Shown in pieces: positions 46,476 through 58,660 of a stretch of DNA of 64,000 nucleotides (position 1 is its first letter; each line of letters begins with the position of its first letter). The translations under genes and the position numbers were made by a program. This DNA comes from Typhlomys cinereus (lineage: Eukaryota > Chordata > Mammalia > Rodentia > Platacanthomyidae). The DNA is taken from assembly GCA_023101885.1 (NCBI GenBank), contig JALPQD010000302.1, positions 275,956 through 339,955 on the forward strand, given 5' to 3'. Below the pieces are notes generated by a model. That model searched no databases and was not told where the DNA came from. It saw nothing but the letters and a program-made list of their open reading frames with translations.

Positions 46476-46904
46476 TGGTGTATTCTGTGGCTTTGGTGCT
46501 AGAGAAGGCATTTGGGAGGAAGACCTTTGATGCAAGATCCGAGTGATAAGAAAGCTCCTGATGTGTGCACCAGAACTTGAGCAGGCCACGTGGAGGTGGG
46601 ATTTTGGGCTGTGATTAGCATAGAGCAGAGAACCGACAGCTGACGTGAGGAGGAGACCTGTGTAGGAACTGTCGGAGAGGAGGGTGTGTGAGGCTTGCTC
46701 TGGAAGGCTTGGTGGGAAGCATCATTTAGGGCCAGGGCACATTTGGAGATTAATTGGATGTAGGGAAAAAGCAAGTCTCAGATTTCTGATCTTAGATATG
46801 TACTTGATGTCAAGTGGAAACAATATAAGAGAGGACATGGATAGAGATTTGGGAATTAGGGCCATATCATCATGGTCCTGAGCTAGTGATAACAGATCTC
46901 TTTT
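46476..46904. other. Unassigned stretch
   Basis: No gene or repeat recognised. Short ORFs occur on both strands. Confidence 0.45.
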
Positions 46905-47375
46905 CAGGTTTTTGTGTCTCAGAGTTGAAGACTGAAGCCAGAACATATGGAGAGGTTTTACAGCAGAATTTATTGATAGCAAGAGAAAAGGGAGGAACTC
47001 TCAGATGCTTGGTCCAAGAGGTATAAGGAAGCTACCGAAGAGGGCAGGGTCAGGGTACATACGGGGTTAGGCAGGCTTAAAAAGTGGCTCTGTTTCTATT
47101 AGTTAACTTTAGTTTCTTTTTGCACTTCTTTTTTTTTATATATAACATTTTTATTATTATTTCCGCTCATACAAACTTAATAGGTACACCGGTTCCCTCC
47201 CTCCCTCTTCCTCCCCCCTCCCCCCTTGCTTCCCCTCCCCCAGTGCCTCCCCCCCAATCCCTGGAGAATCCTTTAATGTGCATGCCAGACTCTCCTCTGG
47301 GCCCTCCTCTAGGCATTTTTAGTTCGTTTGCGTCTGATTGGCCCGTTTATATTGGAATTGACTCTTGGTGATTAA
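46905..47375 (-). mobile_element. LTR, family A, split by L1
   Basis: GTTTTTGTGTCTCAGAGTTG, AAGCCAGAACATATGG and AGCAGAATTTATTGATAGCA (reverse of a TCAATAAATTCTGCT signal) are collinear with 53111-53190. An L1 fragment lies at about 47125-47310. Confidence 0.6.
47125..47310 (-). mobile_element. Truncated L1 3' UTR
   Basis: T-run, TAACATTTTTATTATTATTT, CCGCTCATACAAACTTAATA, GGTACACCGG and C/T-rich text. It matches the 3' end of the near-full-length L1 closely, so it is from a recent subfamily. Confidence 0.93.
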
Positions 47376-48435
47376 ACTGTTTCTTTTTCTGAAAAATGAG
47401 GAACCTACCTCTTTTTGTAAGCAACAGGTTGGGGGTTTGAATCAATTCCTAGAATTGTATGGTGTAGTTTCCACAGGATCTTCCTTGCTATTCTAAGCTG
47501 CCTGATATAAATTGTTTTTATCACTAGGACTTCACAGAGTGGACAGCGTGTCTTGGCAGCCATGGCCAGGAAGCCTCCTTCGTTTACTCCTCTCCTCCCC
47601 GTGTCGTGTCAGCAGACCTCTTAACTAATGGCATTAACTAACAGAGGCAACATATAGAAGGCATATTCTGGATGGCCCAGATCATGTGCTTCTTCTTAAC
47701 AGAATTGCCAGTTCTGCTTCTTATCTTGGAGTAGCCCCGTCAGACATCGAATTAAATATTTAGTGACATACTTTCTAGGTGTGCCGAGATGTATGATGTT
47801 GCTTATCTTCCCTAACAGACTAATAAAAAGAACACTTGTTCTTTCATCGAGAATTATGGAGAGTGTTTAGTTCTCAAGACTGACCTCCCCACTGAACACA
47901 TTTAATTGTCTAGGCACAATTTAGCTTTGATTTGCATATGCCATTCAAAGAGAAGCCAGAGGCAATGCTATGTCAATGTAAGACAAATGCGAGCAATAAA
48001 ACGGATCCTGCTGTTACAGATTTGTCTTGATGACTTAAGCCCGGGTGACATTTTTTACATCTAGTTTTATCACAATGCACTGGCACCTCTGGGCACAAAT
48101 GCCAGGTGCCACTCACAAAAAATGACAGCTTGGTAAAAGCCAATAGCTATACTCACCCCCAGCACCCTTCCCCAGGCATGAGCTTCAATAAATAGATGGG
48201 CCTCCTTCTGAGCGCCCTGAAAGCTTGCACCCTGGAGTCCCCAGGGAACCAACCCAGATGTGTGACCCAGAGACCTTGCAATATTGAGCTTAGTTTTGTT
48301 TTTAAAATTAGGATCCCTTGAAAAATCTTAATAATCAAGTTACATTGTATAAAAGAGAAATATGAGTCAATATTGTATAATAAAATAACACTAACAATAC
48401 TGAATGTAAGAATGAGAATGAGGTGCTACTTATTT
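47376..48435. other. Unassigned stretch, possible conserved noncoding element
   Basis: Repeat-free to my eye. The segment 47880-48080 carries an octamer-type TGATTTGCATATGCC, AATAAAAC and TTTAATTGTCTAGG motifs. Confidence 0.35.
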
Positions 48436-48439
48436 TATG

Positions 48440-48575
48440 TAAGAGATTATTCAGAACCTTAAATATATTATTTTACTTTCATGATATTTCCATGAAGTAG
48501 ATCTAATATTATCTCTACGTGACAGATGGGGAAACTGAGACAAGGAACCTTTTCACAAATTGTGAGAACTTTCAA
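48440..48575 (-). mobile_element. MIR SINE
   Basis: Plus-strand ATTATCTCTACGTGACAGAT, GGGGAAACTGAGACAAGGAA is the reverse of the MIR core. Confidence 0.8.
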
Positions 48576-49519
48576 GTGAGTTGCTGCAGGCCAGATGCCC
48601 CAAGATGTGGAGTTTGCTGTGGAGGTTTGTTCAGGGAGGACCTCTGGAATGCTTCCATAGTCATTATGGGGGTACGGAGAGAAAGAACTAGGAATGGACA
48701 GAAGAGGCACCGACACCAGCACCAGGGTGCCGGGCAACTCCCCTGGGAGCTTTGGAACAGGGGTGGCTCTTGACTTTTTCCAGAATTGAGAGGACCATTA
48801 CCTTTATGCAATGCCACAAAAGCAACTTCCACAAAGGGTTATGACCCTGGAAAACAACTTTCAGCTTCAAAGCACAGTGTTTAGCCTGGCCAAGAGATGG
48901 CAGTGTGTGCTAGCCACACTCCCAACAGGTGGGGCAATAAGTCCTCTTCAGTTCTTTCGGGGGATCTGAGTGGCAAGTCACAGACTGCATAATGGAAGTA
49001 GAGATGAGATTTAAAGCTATTTGAATCAGTCCCAAAGTTGGAGGTCCTTAAACACTGTGCTAACTCAAAGCACATGAATAATAAGTAAATAGTAATAATA
49101 CATTTGAACTCATGGATGGAAATACTTCTAGAAGGCGAATAAGAGATCACACTAAATGATGCTTGTGTAGACAGTTCTGAGACAGCAAGATCAACTAGCA
49201 CAAAGACTCTTTAGGATGCTTGTGACAGAAACTGGCTGTATTAATCAACAGAAAGGAAAGACAATGGGCGCCTGAAGGAGACAAAAGAAGGTAGCCAGCA
49301 TGCAGCTGGGTCCTGGACAGCTGGAACCAGAGGTTTTAATGCTGCCTGGTCCTTTTCACTACTCTCCCCACCCCGGCTAATCTCATGCAGCGGGAATCAG
49401 GACTTATCAGAACAACCACTTCCACCTTTGTGGAAGAATTCTCAAGTTTATTACTGTCTCAGGTTCTAAAGTCATGCAGAAGGGAACCCATGGTCTAAAC
49501 TTGCTATTCTAATGGGGTC
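48576..49519. other. Unassigned stretch
   Basis: Overlapping short ORFs on both strands. No gene or repeat recognised. Confidence 0.45.
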
Positions 49520-49905
49520 TGAAATGTTTCCAAATGATGTGTAGCATGCTCAACATGGAGCTTTGGGAAAGTAATTGGATTGTAAAGGTGCTCACTTTAT
49601 CAATGATTTAGTCCGTTTATGGGCTATTCAGGAAACTTGGGAGATAAGGCCTAGTTGGAGGAAAGAGAGCCTTGGGGGTGTTTCCTTCAGAGTGTTTGTC
49701 TCTGAGGACTGTCTTTCTGGACATTGTGATGGTAACTCTGGTCTGTCATATGATCCCCACTGATGGTCTGGTTTCACCACAGGCCAGAAAACAACAGAGC
49801 CAGTCAACCATGGACTGAAACTTCCCAAACCATGAATCCAATAAAACCTCCTCCATTTAAATGGTTTCTCCTACGTATTTTGCCACAGTTATTATGAAAG
49901 CTGAC
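49520..49905 (+). mobile_element. LTR-like repeat (MaLR-type)
   Basis: TTATCAATGATTTAGTCC, AGGCCTAGTTGGAGGAAAGA, CACCACAGGCC, AACCATGGACTGAAACTTCC, CATGAATCCAATAAAACCTC and ATTTTGCCACAGTTATTATG follow the order of a common old mammalian repeat with a terminal AATAAA block. Confidence 0.6.
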
Positions 49906-50345
49906 ACATTTATTCAGGCAGCTAGATGTTCTTAACTTCTGGTAGATATTTTGGATAAATATGAAGTAGAATTTCCCACATTTGATCAGTTTGAAAGTTA
50001 GGATAAAAACGGACCTCAGCACTAATTGTTGAATCCCAACGCTCCCAACTTCTCCGCCCCTTCAAAGTCTTGCTTTGAAAGCTTCACTGGAATTTGGGAG
50101 GAGTCCCCCACCAGTCATAAACTATCATTTTGGCTTTCCTGATGCCACAACAACACCTTCCAGTCACTTCTGAGCATCATCGCCCCAGGCTTTTAAGTGC
50201 TTTGGAAATATTTCCCATTTCCCACTCATAGCAGCCTCTTGTTCCAGGACAGGTAGGACTGCGGAGAAGACCTTTGTATAAACAAGATACTGATATCTCT
50301 GTTTTCAGTTTCTGGACTAGTGATAAGGAATGTTTCTGCTTTCCC
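49906..50345. other. Unassigned stretch
   Basis: No gene or repeat recognised. Confidence 0.5.
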
Positions 50346-50349
50346 ATGA

Positions 50350-50415
50350 GCATCTCCACCCATCCATCCACCCACCCACCCATCCATCCATCCATCCATT
50401 CACCCACCCACCCCC
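50350..50415. repeat. (CCAT)n/(CCAC)n microsatellite
   Basis: CCATCCATCCACCCACCCAC-type units over about 65 bases. Confidence 0.9.
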
Positions 50416-50667
50416 CTACATCCCTCTGATTTTCCCATCCCTTTCCCACTTCCCCCTCAGTGAGTCAGACCAGGTCTTTTGGGAACAATTAGAATCAAGA
50501 GAGAACTTTCTCTTTCATTTAGTGCTCTTCTTGTTTAAACTTTAAAAGAAACCGAGTTGCAAAAAAAATGCCTACTATCATGCAGCTAGTAGGTCTGAAC
50601 AAGAATTTGATCCAAAATGAGTGTAAGTCCCAAGACTATTTTTACTATGAAAGTTTATTCTCAATTT

Positions 50668-50765
50668 TTTTTTAAATTTGAGAAAGGGTCTTGCTCTGGC
50701 TTAGAATTCATGATACCCCCTGCCTCAGCTTCTTAAATTGTGGGATTAAAAACCTGCTCTAGGAG
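50668..50765 (-). mobile_element. B1 SINE, old
   Basis: Reverse B1: TTTGAGAAAGGGTCTTGCTC, TGCCTCAGCTTCTTAAATTG, TGGGATTAAAAACCTGC. Confidence 0.7.
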
Positions 50766-51424
50766 GCTGAGATGAAGACCCAATATACTTGTAAAAGTGG
50801 GAAAAAAACCTTACTCTTCCATACATATCTGGTTAATAAATGGAAAATATGCCTACACTGTCCTTCAAGTAGCTGCAGACTTAAGAAAAGTCATATGAGA
50901 ACTACCTATGCTATTCTCAGAAGCAAAGATAGCTATTCCCCAGCCTTATCATCCCCCCTCTTCCCTCATTTACTGGCATGAACTTTATTTGTTCCATGGA
51001 GCTCATATTGACTTTTCCTGTCTTGTTTAGGGCATCCAGACTGGGGGTTACCACTTCTGACAGCTGTGTGCTCAGAAAGGCATCCCTGTGCTGTGTGAAC
51101 TCCAGAAAGCCTTCCTCACTCCCCAGTTAGAATTTGTGTAAGGTTTCTTAAGGAGATTGAGGCACTCACACTCAAGGACTCCATGAGTACATTCTTTGGG
51201 AACTCGTACCAGAGTGTATTTTGGAGATTTCCAAGTGTTTTGTGCATTAGAACTCAGCTGTTGGGTTATACAAACACGCGTGTTCTAGCATCACTTAGCA
51301 CTCTAGTGAATCCGGGTCCTCCGAGATGCTGCTGGATCATTTGTAGCTTGCAAAAACTTCCTTGGTGGTCTTGAAATGTGTTCCTGTCCTTTAGAACCAT
51401 TGTAAATGGCAGCATTTACAGTAA
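50766..51424. other. Unassigned stretch
   Basis: No gene or repeat recognised. Confidence 0.5.
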
Positions 51425-51800
51425 CATGGGGTCTCTGAAAGGGAGTGACAAGAATTGGCTCCAGGCAAAGACTAGAGGGATCTCAGCCCATGTGAGACTG
51501 TAGAGACAACTTTATTTTCAGCTAGACATGCTTATAAGTGTTACACATAGGGAATCATCTGGAATCAGTGACTATAAAGATTATAACAAGGAACAACAAG
51601 GAACACATGGAAACAAGGAACACATAAGTGAATAACAGGAAGGTGTTTGAGGAAATACATAAAGACATCAACAATCTTACACAGTCAACATTGTAACAGG
51701 GAAGGTGTAAGGAAGTACATAAAGACAAATGTGATTTACTGCGTCCTCAGATGGTCAGTAATTGTATACAGTTAAATGGTATCTAAAAAGACACGTTTTC
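51425..51800 (-). mobile_element. Probable LTR
   Basis: Minus strand carries AGCTGAAAATAAAGTTGTCT then CTACAGTCTCACATGGGCTG, an LTR-like polyadenylation region. The rest is A/C-rich with loose internal repeats (AACAAGGAACA units at 51585-51625; GGTGT...ACATAAAGAC twice at about 51640-51725). Class not determined. Confidence 0.4.
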
Positions 51801-52724
51801 TGCCACAATGCTGGGAACAATGTGGACCTTAAATATAATTTTAGGGAAAAAACATATTGAGCTGTGTGATATCAATCTTCCCATTCTGAGATTAGATCAC
51901 TGGACAAATAACAGACACTGGAAAGGCCAAAGAACAGGAGATAATTCTCTACTGCTGTCTGTTTCGCACCAGCTTGATCTATACTCAAGGAGTCCTGGGA
52001 AGCCAGCTACAGCCCCTGCAAACCATGATGTATTTAAATAACTCTTCTTCCCTCCAAGTTTGATAGCAAGCCATTGGCAACCTGAAATAGCTATGCTTTA
52101 GGATTGCTATGGGAAATGCATGTGTGAGAAGTCACAGACATGGGATCTTCTAGATTCTTCTGTTCTCTGTGGAATCTTCATGGAATCTTCATATTTTAAA
52201 AAGATAACATGCTTCCTTTTGTAAAAAGTCCCTTTCTGAGGAAGGGATGATTCTGTAGAGCCTAGGCAGCTAGGGAAACTTCAGAGGAAAAAAAGCAGAA
52301 ACAACTGTTGTATTTCTAGAAATCAACCAATTAGTTTTCTTGTCTTACAGAATGTATGAAGAAATTAATGGCTTAGTCTCATGAGATGCAAAATTAAGAG
52401 CAAGCAGCCCATAAGGGAACAGTAGGCTGTATGTGTCCATTTGCATGCATTTTCAAAGTATGTATTGATAAAGTTTCTCATGAGAAATGGATGCATTAAC
52501 AAAGCCATCTCTGAGAACCATGGCAGAAAATGTCTATGTTCTCTGTAGACGGTGCAAAACATCATTAGTCATTTTGGAGTTTCAAGAAGTCATGTTGGAG
52601 TTTCAAGAGCACTGGGGAGACTCTGAAGGTAGTTAAGCATGACATGATAGAAGTCTAGATTTCCTTGGCCATTCTGAGGAATATGAGATTGGGAAGAACC
52701 TGAATTGAAGGGGAGGCTCATGCA
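51801..52724. other. Unassigned stretch
   Basis: A 21-base imperfect tandem repeat (TTGGAGTTTCAAGA) lies at about 52568-52610. Nothing else recognised. Confidence 0.5.
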
Positions 52725-52862
52725 GCGTCTTGAGCTGAGTTAGAGTTCCTGTTGCCATGCCTTCCAATCATGGTGGGCTGTTTCCTGAAACTGTAAACCA
52801 AACATCTTTGTTTCCCTTAAGTTGTTCTGGTTGCTATTTGGTCACAGTGACAACTATACACA
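52725..52862 (+). mobile_element. 3' end of an LTR-like repeat (family B type)
   Basis: CCTGTTGCCATGCCTTCCAA, AACTGTAAACCAAACATCTT, TTCCCTTAAGTTG and GGTCACAGTGACAA give the standard ending. Confidence 0.6.
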
Positions 52863-53104
52863 GATGCCCAGTCCAAGTATGCAATAGGAAACTGGGACCT
52901 GACACTCAGTAGAGAGATCTGGGGTTTAACAGAGATTTTGAAATCATCTGCCCTGAGAAGAGTTGAATTTTGTTTGTTGGGGAGGATGTGGTAAGAGAGG
53001 AGAAGAGAGTGTAAGAAGGACTCCTAATTGCCAGTATTTGAGCAGAAACAAGAAAACCTCGTAAGGCAAATGTCATCAGAGGTTGTTGCGGGATCACTCT
53101 CTAG

Positions 53105-53480
53105 GAGTCTGTATGTATCCAGGTTCTTGTGTTCAGAGTCAAAGATTGAAACCAGAACACACACAGAAGATTAAAGCAGAGTTTATTAAAGAAGAAAAAG
53201 AATGGAGCTTAGACTTTAGACATGGAATACCATGGGGGACAAGGAGCTAGAAAAGAACTCATGGACTCCAGACATGGAGTGTCATGAGGGACAGGCACCA
53301 AGAAGGCTGCCAGGGTCGGGTATATTTATACACTTAGGCAAGTGGAGATGGGGTGAAGAGTTGGGGGTTAGGGAGCTGGGTGGGGGCGGCTTTTCCTCAT
53401 TGGTTAGTTCATATTGAGGCCCAACCCAGTTGATCTTATGCCCAACCTTCAGGTGGGGCTTATCTGTAGTAGAGAACTAT
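53105..53480 (-). mobile_element. LTR, family A, most complete copy
   Basis: Plus text CAGGTTCTTGTGTTCAGAGT, GAAACCAGAACACACACAGA, AGCAGAGTTTATTAAAGAAG (reversed AATAAA block) and CTCCAGACATGGAGTGTCAT. The two shorter ORFs here lie within it. Confidence 0.65.
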
Positions 53481-55245
53481 TCTCCATATCTTTTCAAAAG
53501 AAAAGGGTTGGGGAAAGTTGACCACCTTATGTCTGTGATGGATTGGAGTCATTTCCTCCCTATCAAGAGGGGGTGTTCCTCCAGGGTAATCCCAGCAGTG
53601 GGGGATGGCTTTGCAAAAACCTTCAGAAAAGGTTCCAGTGTGGTTGCTCTAAAACTGCCTGAAGATAACTCTGATCTGCATCTTCATCTCTCTGAAGGAT
53701 GGAGGAAGTGATCTCCCCAGACTTCTAACAGCAGACACCTTGTGATTCATCGTCTGAAAAATCACACATAAGTAGGTATGAAATCAAAGGGTCAGGTTGA
53801 TGTGCATGTGTTTATAGAAGAGAAATTTTATCACCCTCCATCTAAGACTCATAACCTTATGTAAATTGGATACTGTCAATTTTCATGGTAAAACTGAAGG
53901 TCTTGCAATTTCCATGCCAAATTTTACATGATGTTTCCCTGCATGTACCACATTAATAAACTTCAGTGTAATTCTCTCACATTTCTTTCATGAACTCATA
54001 GGATTTCACGAGTGGAAAAATCACATCAGATATGCCTGGAGTCTTTGACTTTCCTGGAAGTGAATCCAGATGGGACTATAAAATCACTTTCAAGCTCAGT
54101 CCTCAGAGAGGCCTATGGTTTATAGCATGAAGCCAATTTTGCTCACTCCTCAGAGCCAACATACCCAGGTTTCAGCCTGAATCTGCTTAACTATAGAGCA
54201 CAATGCTCTTTCCAAATAAAACCTTTTCCAAGTGATCAATCACGTTTTTGCCCTTTGCAGTCAAAAGTTATTTGGAAGAAATTTGATCAAATCTCATTTT
54301 AACATCATTCTTTTTTTTGTTCTCCTTTTTAAAAAAAGTCACATGTATATGTTAATGGAATGGATGTCTCCAGGCCTCTGGATGTCCTCTCTGTCCTGTG
54401 GTTTAACCAGTAAATCTGAAATCTGATTGACAGAAATTTAGAATACATGTGCAATAGTTTAGAAACAGAAACAAAATATTAAAATCTCATTTTCCTCCTC
54501 CTGAGCCTTGTTCAGCAAGGATAGAGAGGTTGCTTAGTGATGAAATCACCTAATTGCAGTTATTAGATTGTTACCACTCCTACTATTAAGTGAGAATACT
54601 TAGACATTGACACTCAGCCATTCTTATTTCTAAATCCTGTAAACAATAACAAAATTGAATGTACATATCACTCACATAAGACTTTACCTGGTTCATTGTT
54701 TAAAAAAACCAGGGCTGCACTGAGGGGGGAATAACGCTCCCTGAATCTTCCTGAGAAGGGAGCACTCCAGTCTGGGGGGAGACTTGCAACTTGTGCTCAC
54801 TGCAGAGTGGCCGTATGAGAGAATGAATACAGGGGTTAGAGGTGCTCACCAAACTGAAGTGGGCATCTGGAGGTAAGCTTTGAATTACATTTTTGGGCTG
54901 CTATGCTGATCATCTGTGAGAATGAAATATTGGGAAGCACCTTTTTTCCATGGTGGAGGAAGCTGTGTCTGAGTTCTGGCTGATACAAGCCATATGAGTT
55001 GGGGGTTACCAGCAGGGAAGAGCGAAGTTGGAAGGCAGTGTGGAGAGGCAGGCTATGAAATCACCATGATTTTCATGATATCATGTTTTTATGGCACTAT
55101 TTGTGATTCCTGGTAAATTCTTCAGCTAACAAATAGCTTGAACCACTCATTTAGATTTTCATTAGAAATACTCATGGCCTACTTGGGATTTAAGCAGGGC
55201 AGGCCTGTGGTATATACCTATAAACCTCACCACTCAGAAAGTAGA
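53481..55245. other. Unassigned stretch
   Basis: No gene or repeat recognised. Confidence 0.45.
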
Positions 55246-55510
55246 GGTAGAGGTTGGAAAGATAGTTCAGGGGTTAAGTCTCTATCTCACAAGCAGAAGG
55301 TCCTGAGTTTGGATCCCAGATCCCATGTAAAAATGCCAGGTAGAAATGGTGACTTGCATTTCTGGTCCTAGAAGGCTGAGCCTGGGAAACTCCAGAGCAA
55401 AAGCAAAGAGAGGGTAGAGCAATCCAGAGTGATTCCTAAAGCCACTTTAGAGTCTCCAAACGCATGCACAATGCCCTCTGATACACACAGATATACACAC
55501 AGATACACAG
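55246..55510 (+). mobile_element. ID-like SINE
   Basis: Head GAGGTTGGAAAGATAGTTCA, GGGGTTAAG, B-box GAGTTTGGATCCCAGATCCC, then AGAAGGCTGAGCCTGGGAAA, CTCCAGAGC and AGAGCAATCCAGAGTGATTC. It is followed by the (GAAA)n tract below. Confidence 0.9.
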
Positions 55511-55515
55511 GGAAA

Positions 55516-55548
55516 GAAAGAAGGAAGGAAAAAAAGAAAGAAAGAAAT

Positions 55549-55587
<39 letters not shown>

Positions 55588-55602
55588 AAAAGAAAGAAAA
55601 AG
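55516..55602. repeat. (GAAA)n microsatellite
   Basis: AAAG/GAAA units at the end of the SINE, probably grown from its tail. Confidence 0.95.
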
Positions 55603-56999
55603 AAAGGCAGGAGGATCAAAAAACTGAGTCCAAGGTTGAAAATGCATGGTTTAGCTAGGAGCAGTTGGTTAGTGGTAGTACAGCTGGTAGTGTGGAGTCA
55701 TCTATAGTAAAAAATAGACACTTTGAACTAGAACTGTAGTTATTTTTCTTATAATGTTCCCTTGTACTGACCCAGACCAGTTATCTAGATGGTAAAAGGC
55801 ATCTAGTCAACTGATCCTGATCCTGAGTGTGTGTGTGTGTGTGTGTGTGTGCGTGCACACACACACGCGTGCCGTGCTGGAAGTCTGAAATCCCCTGCCA
55901 GCTAAGCACTCTGCTAAGCCGCTGCCAGCACGAGGGCTGGGTCCTGTTATTCACACTGGATTAATAATCACCCCATGGCTTGGTGAAAATCTGGCTGAGT
56001 TGATTTAGTGAACTCAGATGGGGAAAATGTGTTTCATTTTGTCCTGGAGGGGAACTGAAGTTCTGACTGCCTGGCAGTGGCCTGTGCTTATCATCATTAC
56101 TCCAGTAAATATTCTGTGGCTCTGGCCAAGAAAACAACACACATTACAGTGCATTAAATCTTTAAAAACTGCTCTTGCTCACTGAAGCTACTGAGAGCAA
56201 AGAACAGAATCCACGGATATCATTGCTAGAGATGTGAAACTGCTGTTTAATTAACTGGTCGCTATTTAACAAAGAAGTAATTATAAATGATGACAACAAG
56301 GATTGCTGACAAATACTAATTTTCAGATTAAAGGAAGTATAAAACTGAGCTCCAGTTAGAAAACCTTGCAGTGCTTCCCATGCATTGCCACTGGGAGGCG
56401 CTGTTGAAGGCCAATTCACTTTCAGCGAGCGTTTCTTAGAGCTATCCACACTTGCTCCTGAAATTAATAACAGTTACGTTAGTCAAGGGTAAACCTAACT
56501 AAAGTTGCCTGTAGAAAATAGACAGAGTATTTGACTTAGCAAAAATGTTACAAATCAACTTGTGAAAACTTAAGTTATAATTTGCTATTATTATTTTTTT
56601 TTTGCAGTGTCTCTATTCTAGGCAGCTACTTTCATTTTGAACCTAAATTTACATATTGCTTTCTTCTTTCCCTGATTCAACTTCTTTCTCCCTTTATTTC
56701 TTCTCTCATGGTTTTCATGTCTGAATTATGTGCTGGGAATTTAGTGCAAATAAACGCTTAAGGTCAGGAATCTAATCTAGTAAGACAAGTTATTTGTAAA
56801 GGACAAGCATTATAAGCAGAACAAATTAAGTTTATATTTAGTTCCAGTCCAAGAAATTGAAAACTAATGGGCAGGCATTTGTTTGAGTAGATGATTTATT
56901 TTACATGAAATAAACAACCAACTTAAAGATACAGTGCAATTAGTTTTCCTGTTTTATGTGGATGTCCATTTTTGCTGGCATGGAAAGGAACCACATCCA
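55603..56999. other. Unassigned stretch, possible conserved noncoding element
   Basis: (TG)n/(CA)n at about 55830-55868. The segment 55900-56460 is free of recognisable repeats and carries homeodomain-type TTTAATTAACTGG and AAGTAATTATAAATGATG motifs. No gene seen. Confidence 0.35.
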
Positions 57000-57190
57000 G
57001 CATTAGCCTGAGCTGGGCTTTGGTCCTTACGAGCTGTGTGACCTTGGCTAGGTTAACTGAGTTACCTGCTCCCATCTGCAGTGCTCTTTCCTGGCATGAG
57101 GCTGTAGGGACTCAGTGAGGTCGCACATACAAGTTGCCGTGGACTTGTTAGAGACCATCGGAACGCGGTGTATAGTTACAAGCAAGGTTT
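57000..57190 (+). mobile_element. MIR SINE
   Basis: GAGCTGTGTGACCTTGGCTA, GGTTAACTGAGTTACCTG and the downstream GACTCAGTGAGGTCGCACAT follow the MIR core and 3' part. Confidence 0.8.
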
Positions 57191-57249
57191 TTTAAGCTTA
57201 TTCTAGGCAGATAGGATTTCATAAAACATATCATTGTGGGAATTTAAAG

Positions 57250-57365
57250 GCGAATGAATTTTGGGAGGCACGGTAATGCTGTGGCTGAGCCGTGGCATGA
57301 GAGCCACCTAGCTTGGGCTGAGTCCCAGCTTTGTCATTTGCTGCTGATGTTCCCTCATCTGGAGC
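57250..57365 (+). mobile_element. Possible second MIR
   Basis: GAGAGCCACCTAGCTTGGGC, TGAGTCCCAGCTTTGTCATT resembles the MIR tRNA-derived half. Weak. Confidence 0.4.
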
Positions 57366-57385
57366 CAGGAACACATGGAGTCAGT

Positions 57386-57432
57386 GGGGGTTGGGGGTGG
57401 TGGTGGGTGTGGGGAGGTGGAGGGTGGGGGGG
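57386..57432. repeat. G-rich tract
   Basis: Plus strand has repeated runs of three to seven G separated by T, TT, A or TGG, over 47 bases. Confidence 0.9.
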
Positions 57433-57938
57433 TCTAATTTGGTCTTTGTTGTGCATGATGGGATGGGGACTGAGTCTTCAGTGGATTCTGGTTGTCCACT
57501 TTGGGTTTTGGATGGTGACAAGCAAGTTCTCAGCAGTAATGGTGTTGCTAATGCTGGGTGAGCAATGAGGACCTAGTGGTTCTGCAGATGGGAAGGACCT
57601 GACAAGTTCTTGGCACAGGTGACTCCAAGGTGCTGATGTTGGCTGTGCACAGAGGCTAGCTCCTGGAGCCATGAGGACTGACACACAAGCAGGACTGACA
57701 TTTTTTCAAAGCGAGTTTCCTTCCTTCCCCTTGCTCTCCTGCATCACAGGAGGTCAAGCAGCCAACATGGTTTGGTTCCCTTTGTAGCACTAATTCTTAA
57801 TTCCATTTAGAATGTCAAGTTCTTGTCTTAGGAAGCCTGCTTTTCAGAAATGAAAATTTGCCGGTCTTTGCTGCGGATTCTGAAACTGACTTGGAAATCT
57901 GACCAGTTTCTTGTATTCCTGCTGAGGAATATTTTGAG

Positions 57939-57987
<49 letters not shown>

Positions 57988-58440
57988 GTTTCATTGATGC
58001 ACTTTAATATAGAGCAAACTTCATTTATCAGGGAAGATTTAGATGCTTCCTGGCCCTGTCTGAATTTTGTCTCCTCGATCTGGTTCTTTCATCAGTTACA
58101 TGGAAACAGAAGATGCACACAGCTCTCAGCATTAAGATAACCACTTTTTTTTCCTGAAAAACAATAACCAAAATCATGCTTTATAGGTTAGGCCACCACT
58201 TGCTCTCACCTGGTGTGTTCCATTCTCAGGCCTTAGTCCTCTTTTCAGAGAAACAGTGGCCGGATGGCTAAGAAAACGTTCACGATCTGCTCGCTGTCAT
58301 GGCCAGCAGCAAGTGTAGTTTGGTCTTTCAGTCATTTTAACTGAAGTGAGATGTACCATGGCCTAGTTCTGAACCAAACTTAGCCAGTGACCTGTGATTC
58401 TTAGCATGAGAGCAAAGAAGTTTTTCTTCTTTCTTTTAAA
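57433..58440. other. Unassigned stretch with a TG microsatellite
   Basis: (TG)n at 57942-57986. Otherwise no gene or repeat recognised. Confidence 0.6.
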
Positions 58441-58464
58441 TTTGCTGACAAGGCAACAGTGATC

Positions 58465-58660
58465 TCACACAAACACACACACACAAATCACATATACATA
58501 TACATACACACAATGTACACACAGTTACTATATATATATTGACACACATACAAACCTGTACAAACATATACACATATAACATATGCAAACATATAACCAC
58601 ATACACATATGCATACATGCACGCATACACACATACATGCACACATGCACATACAGAATA
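58465..58660. repeat. Degenerate (CA/TA)n region
   Basis: About 200 bases of ACACAC, ATACAT and TATATA units. It produces a long but meaningless minus-strand ORF. Confidence 0.9.

Noticed and set aside
57254..57568. 104-codon plus frame
   Set aside because: Covers a possible MIR and a G-rich tract; Gly/Trp-rich by composition.
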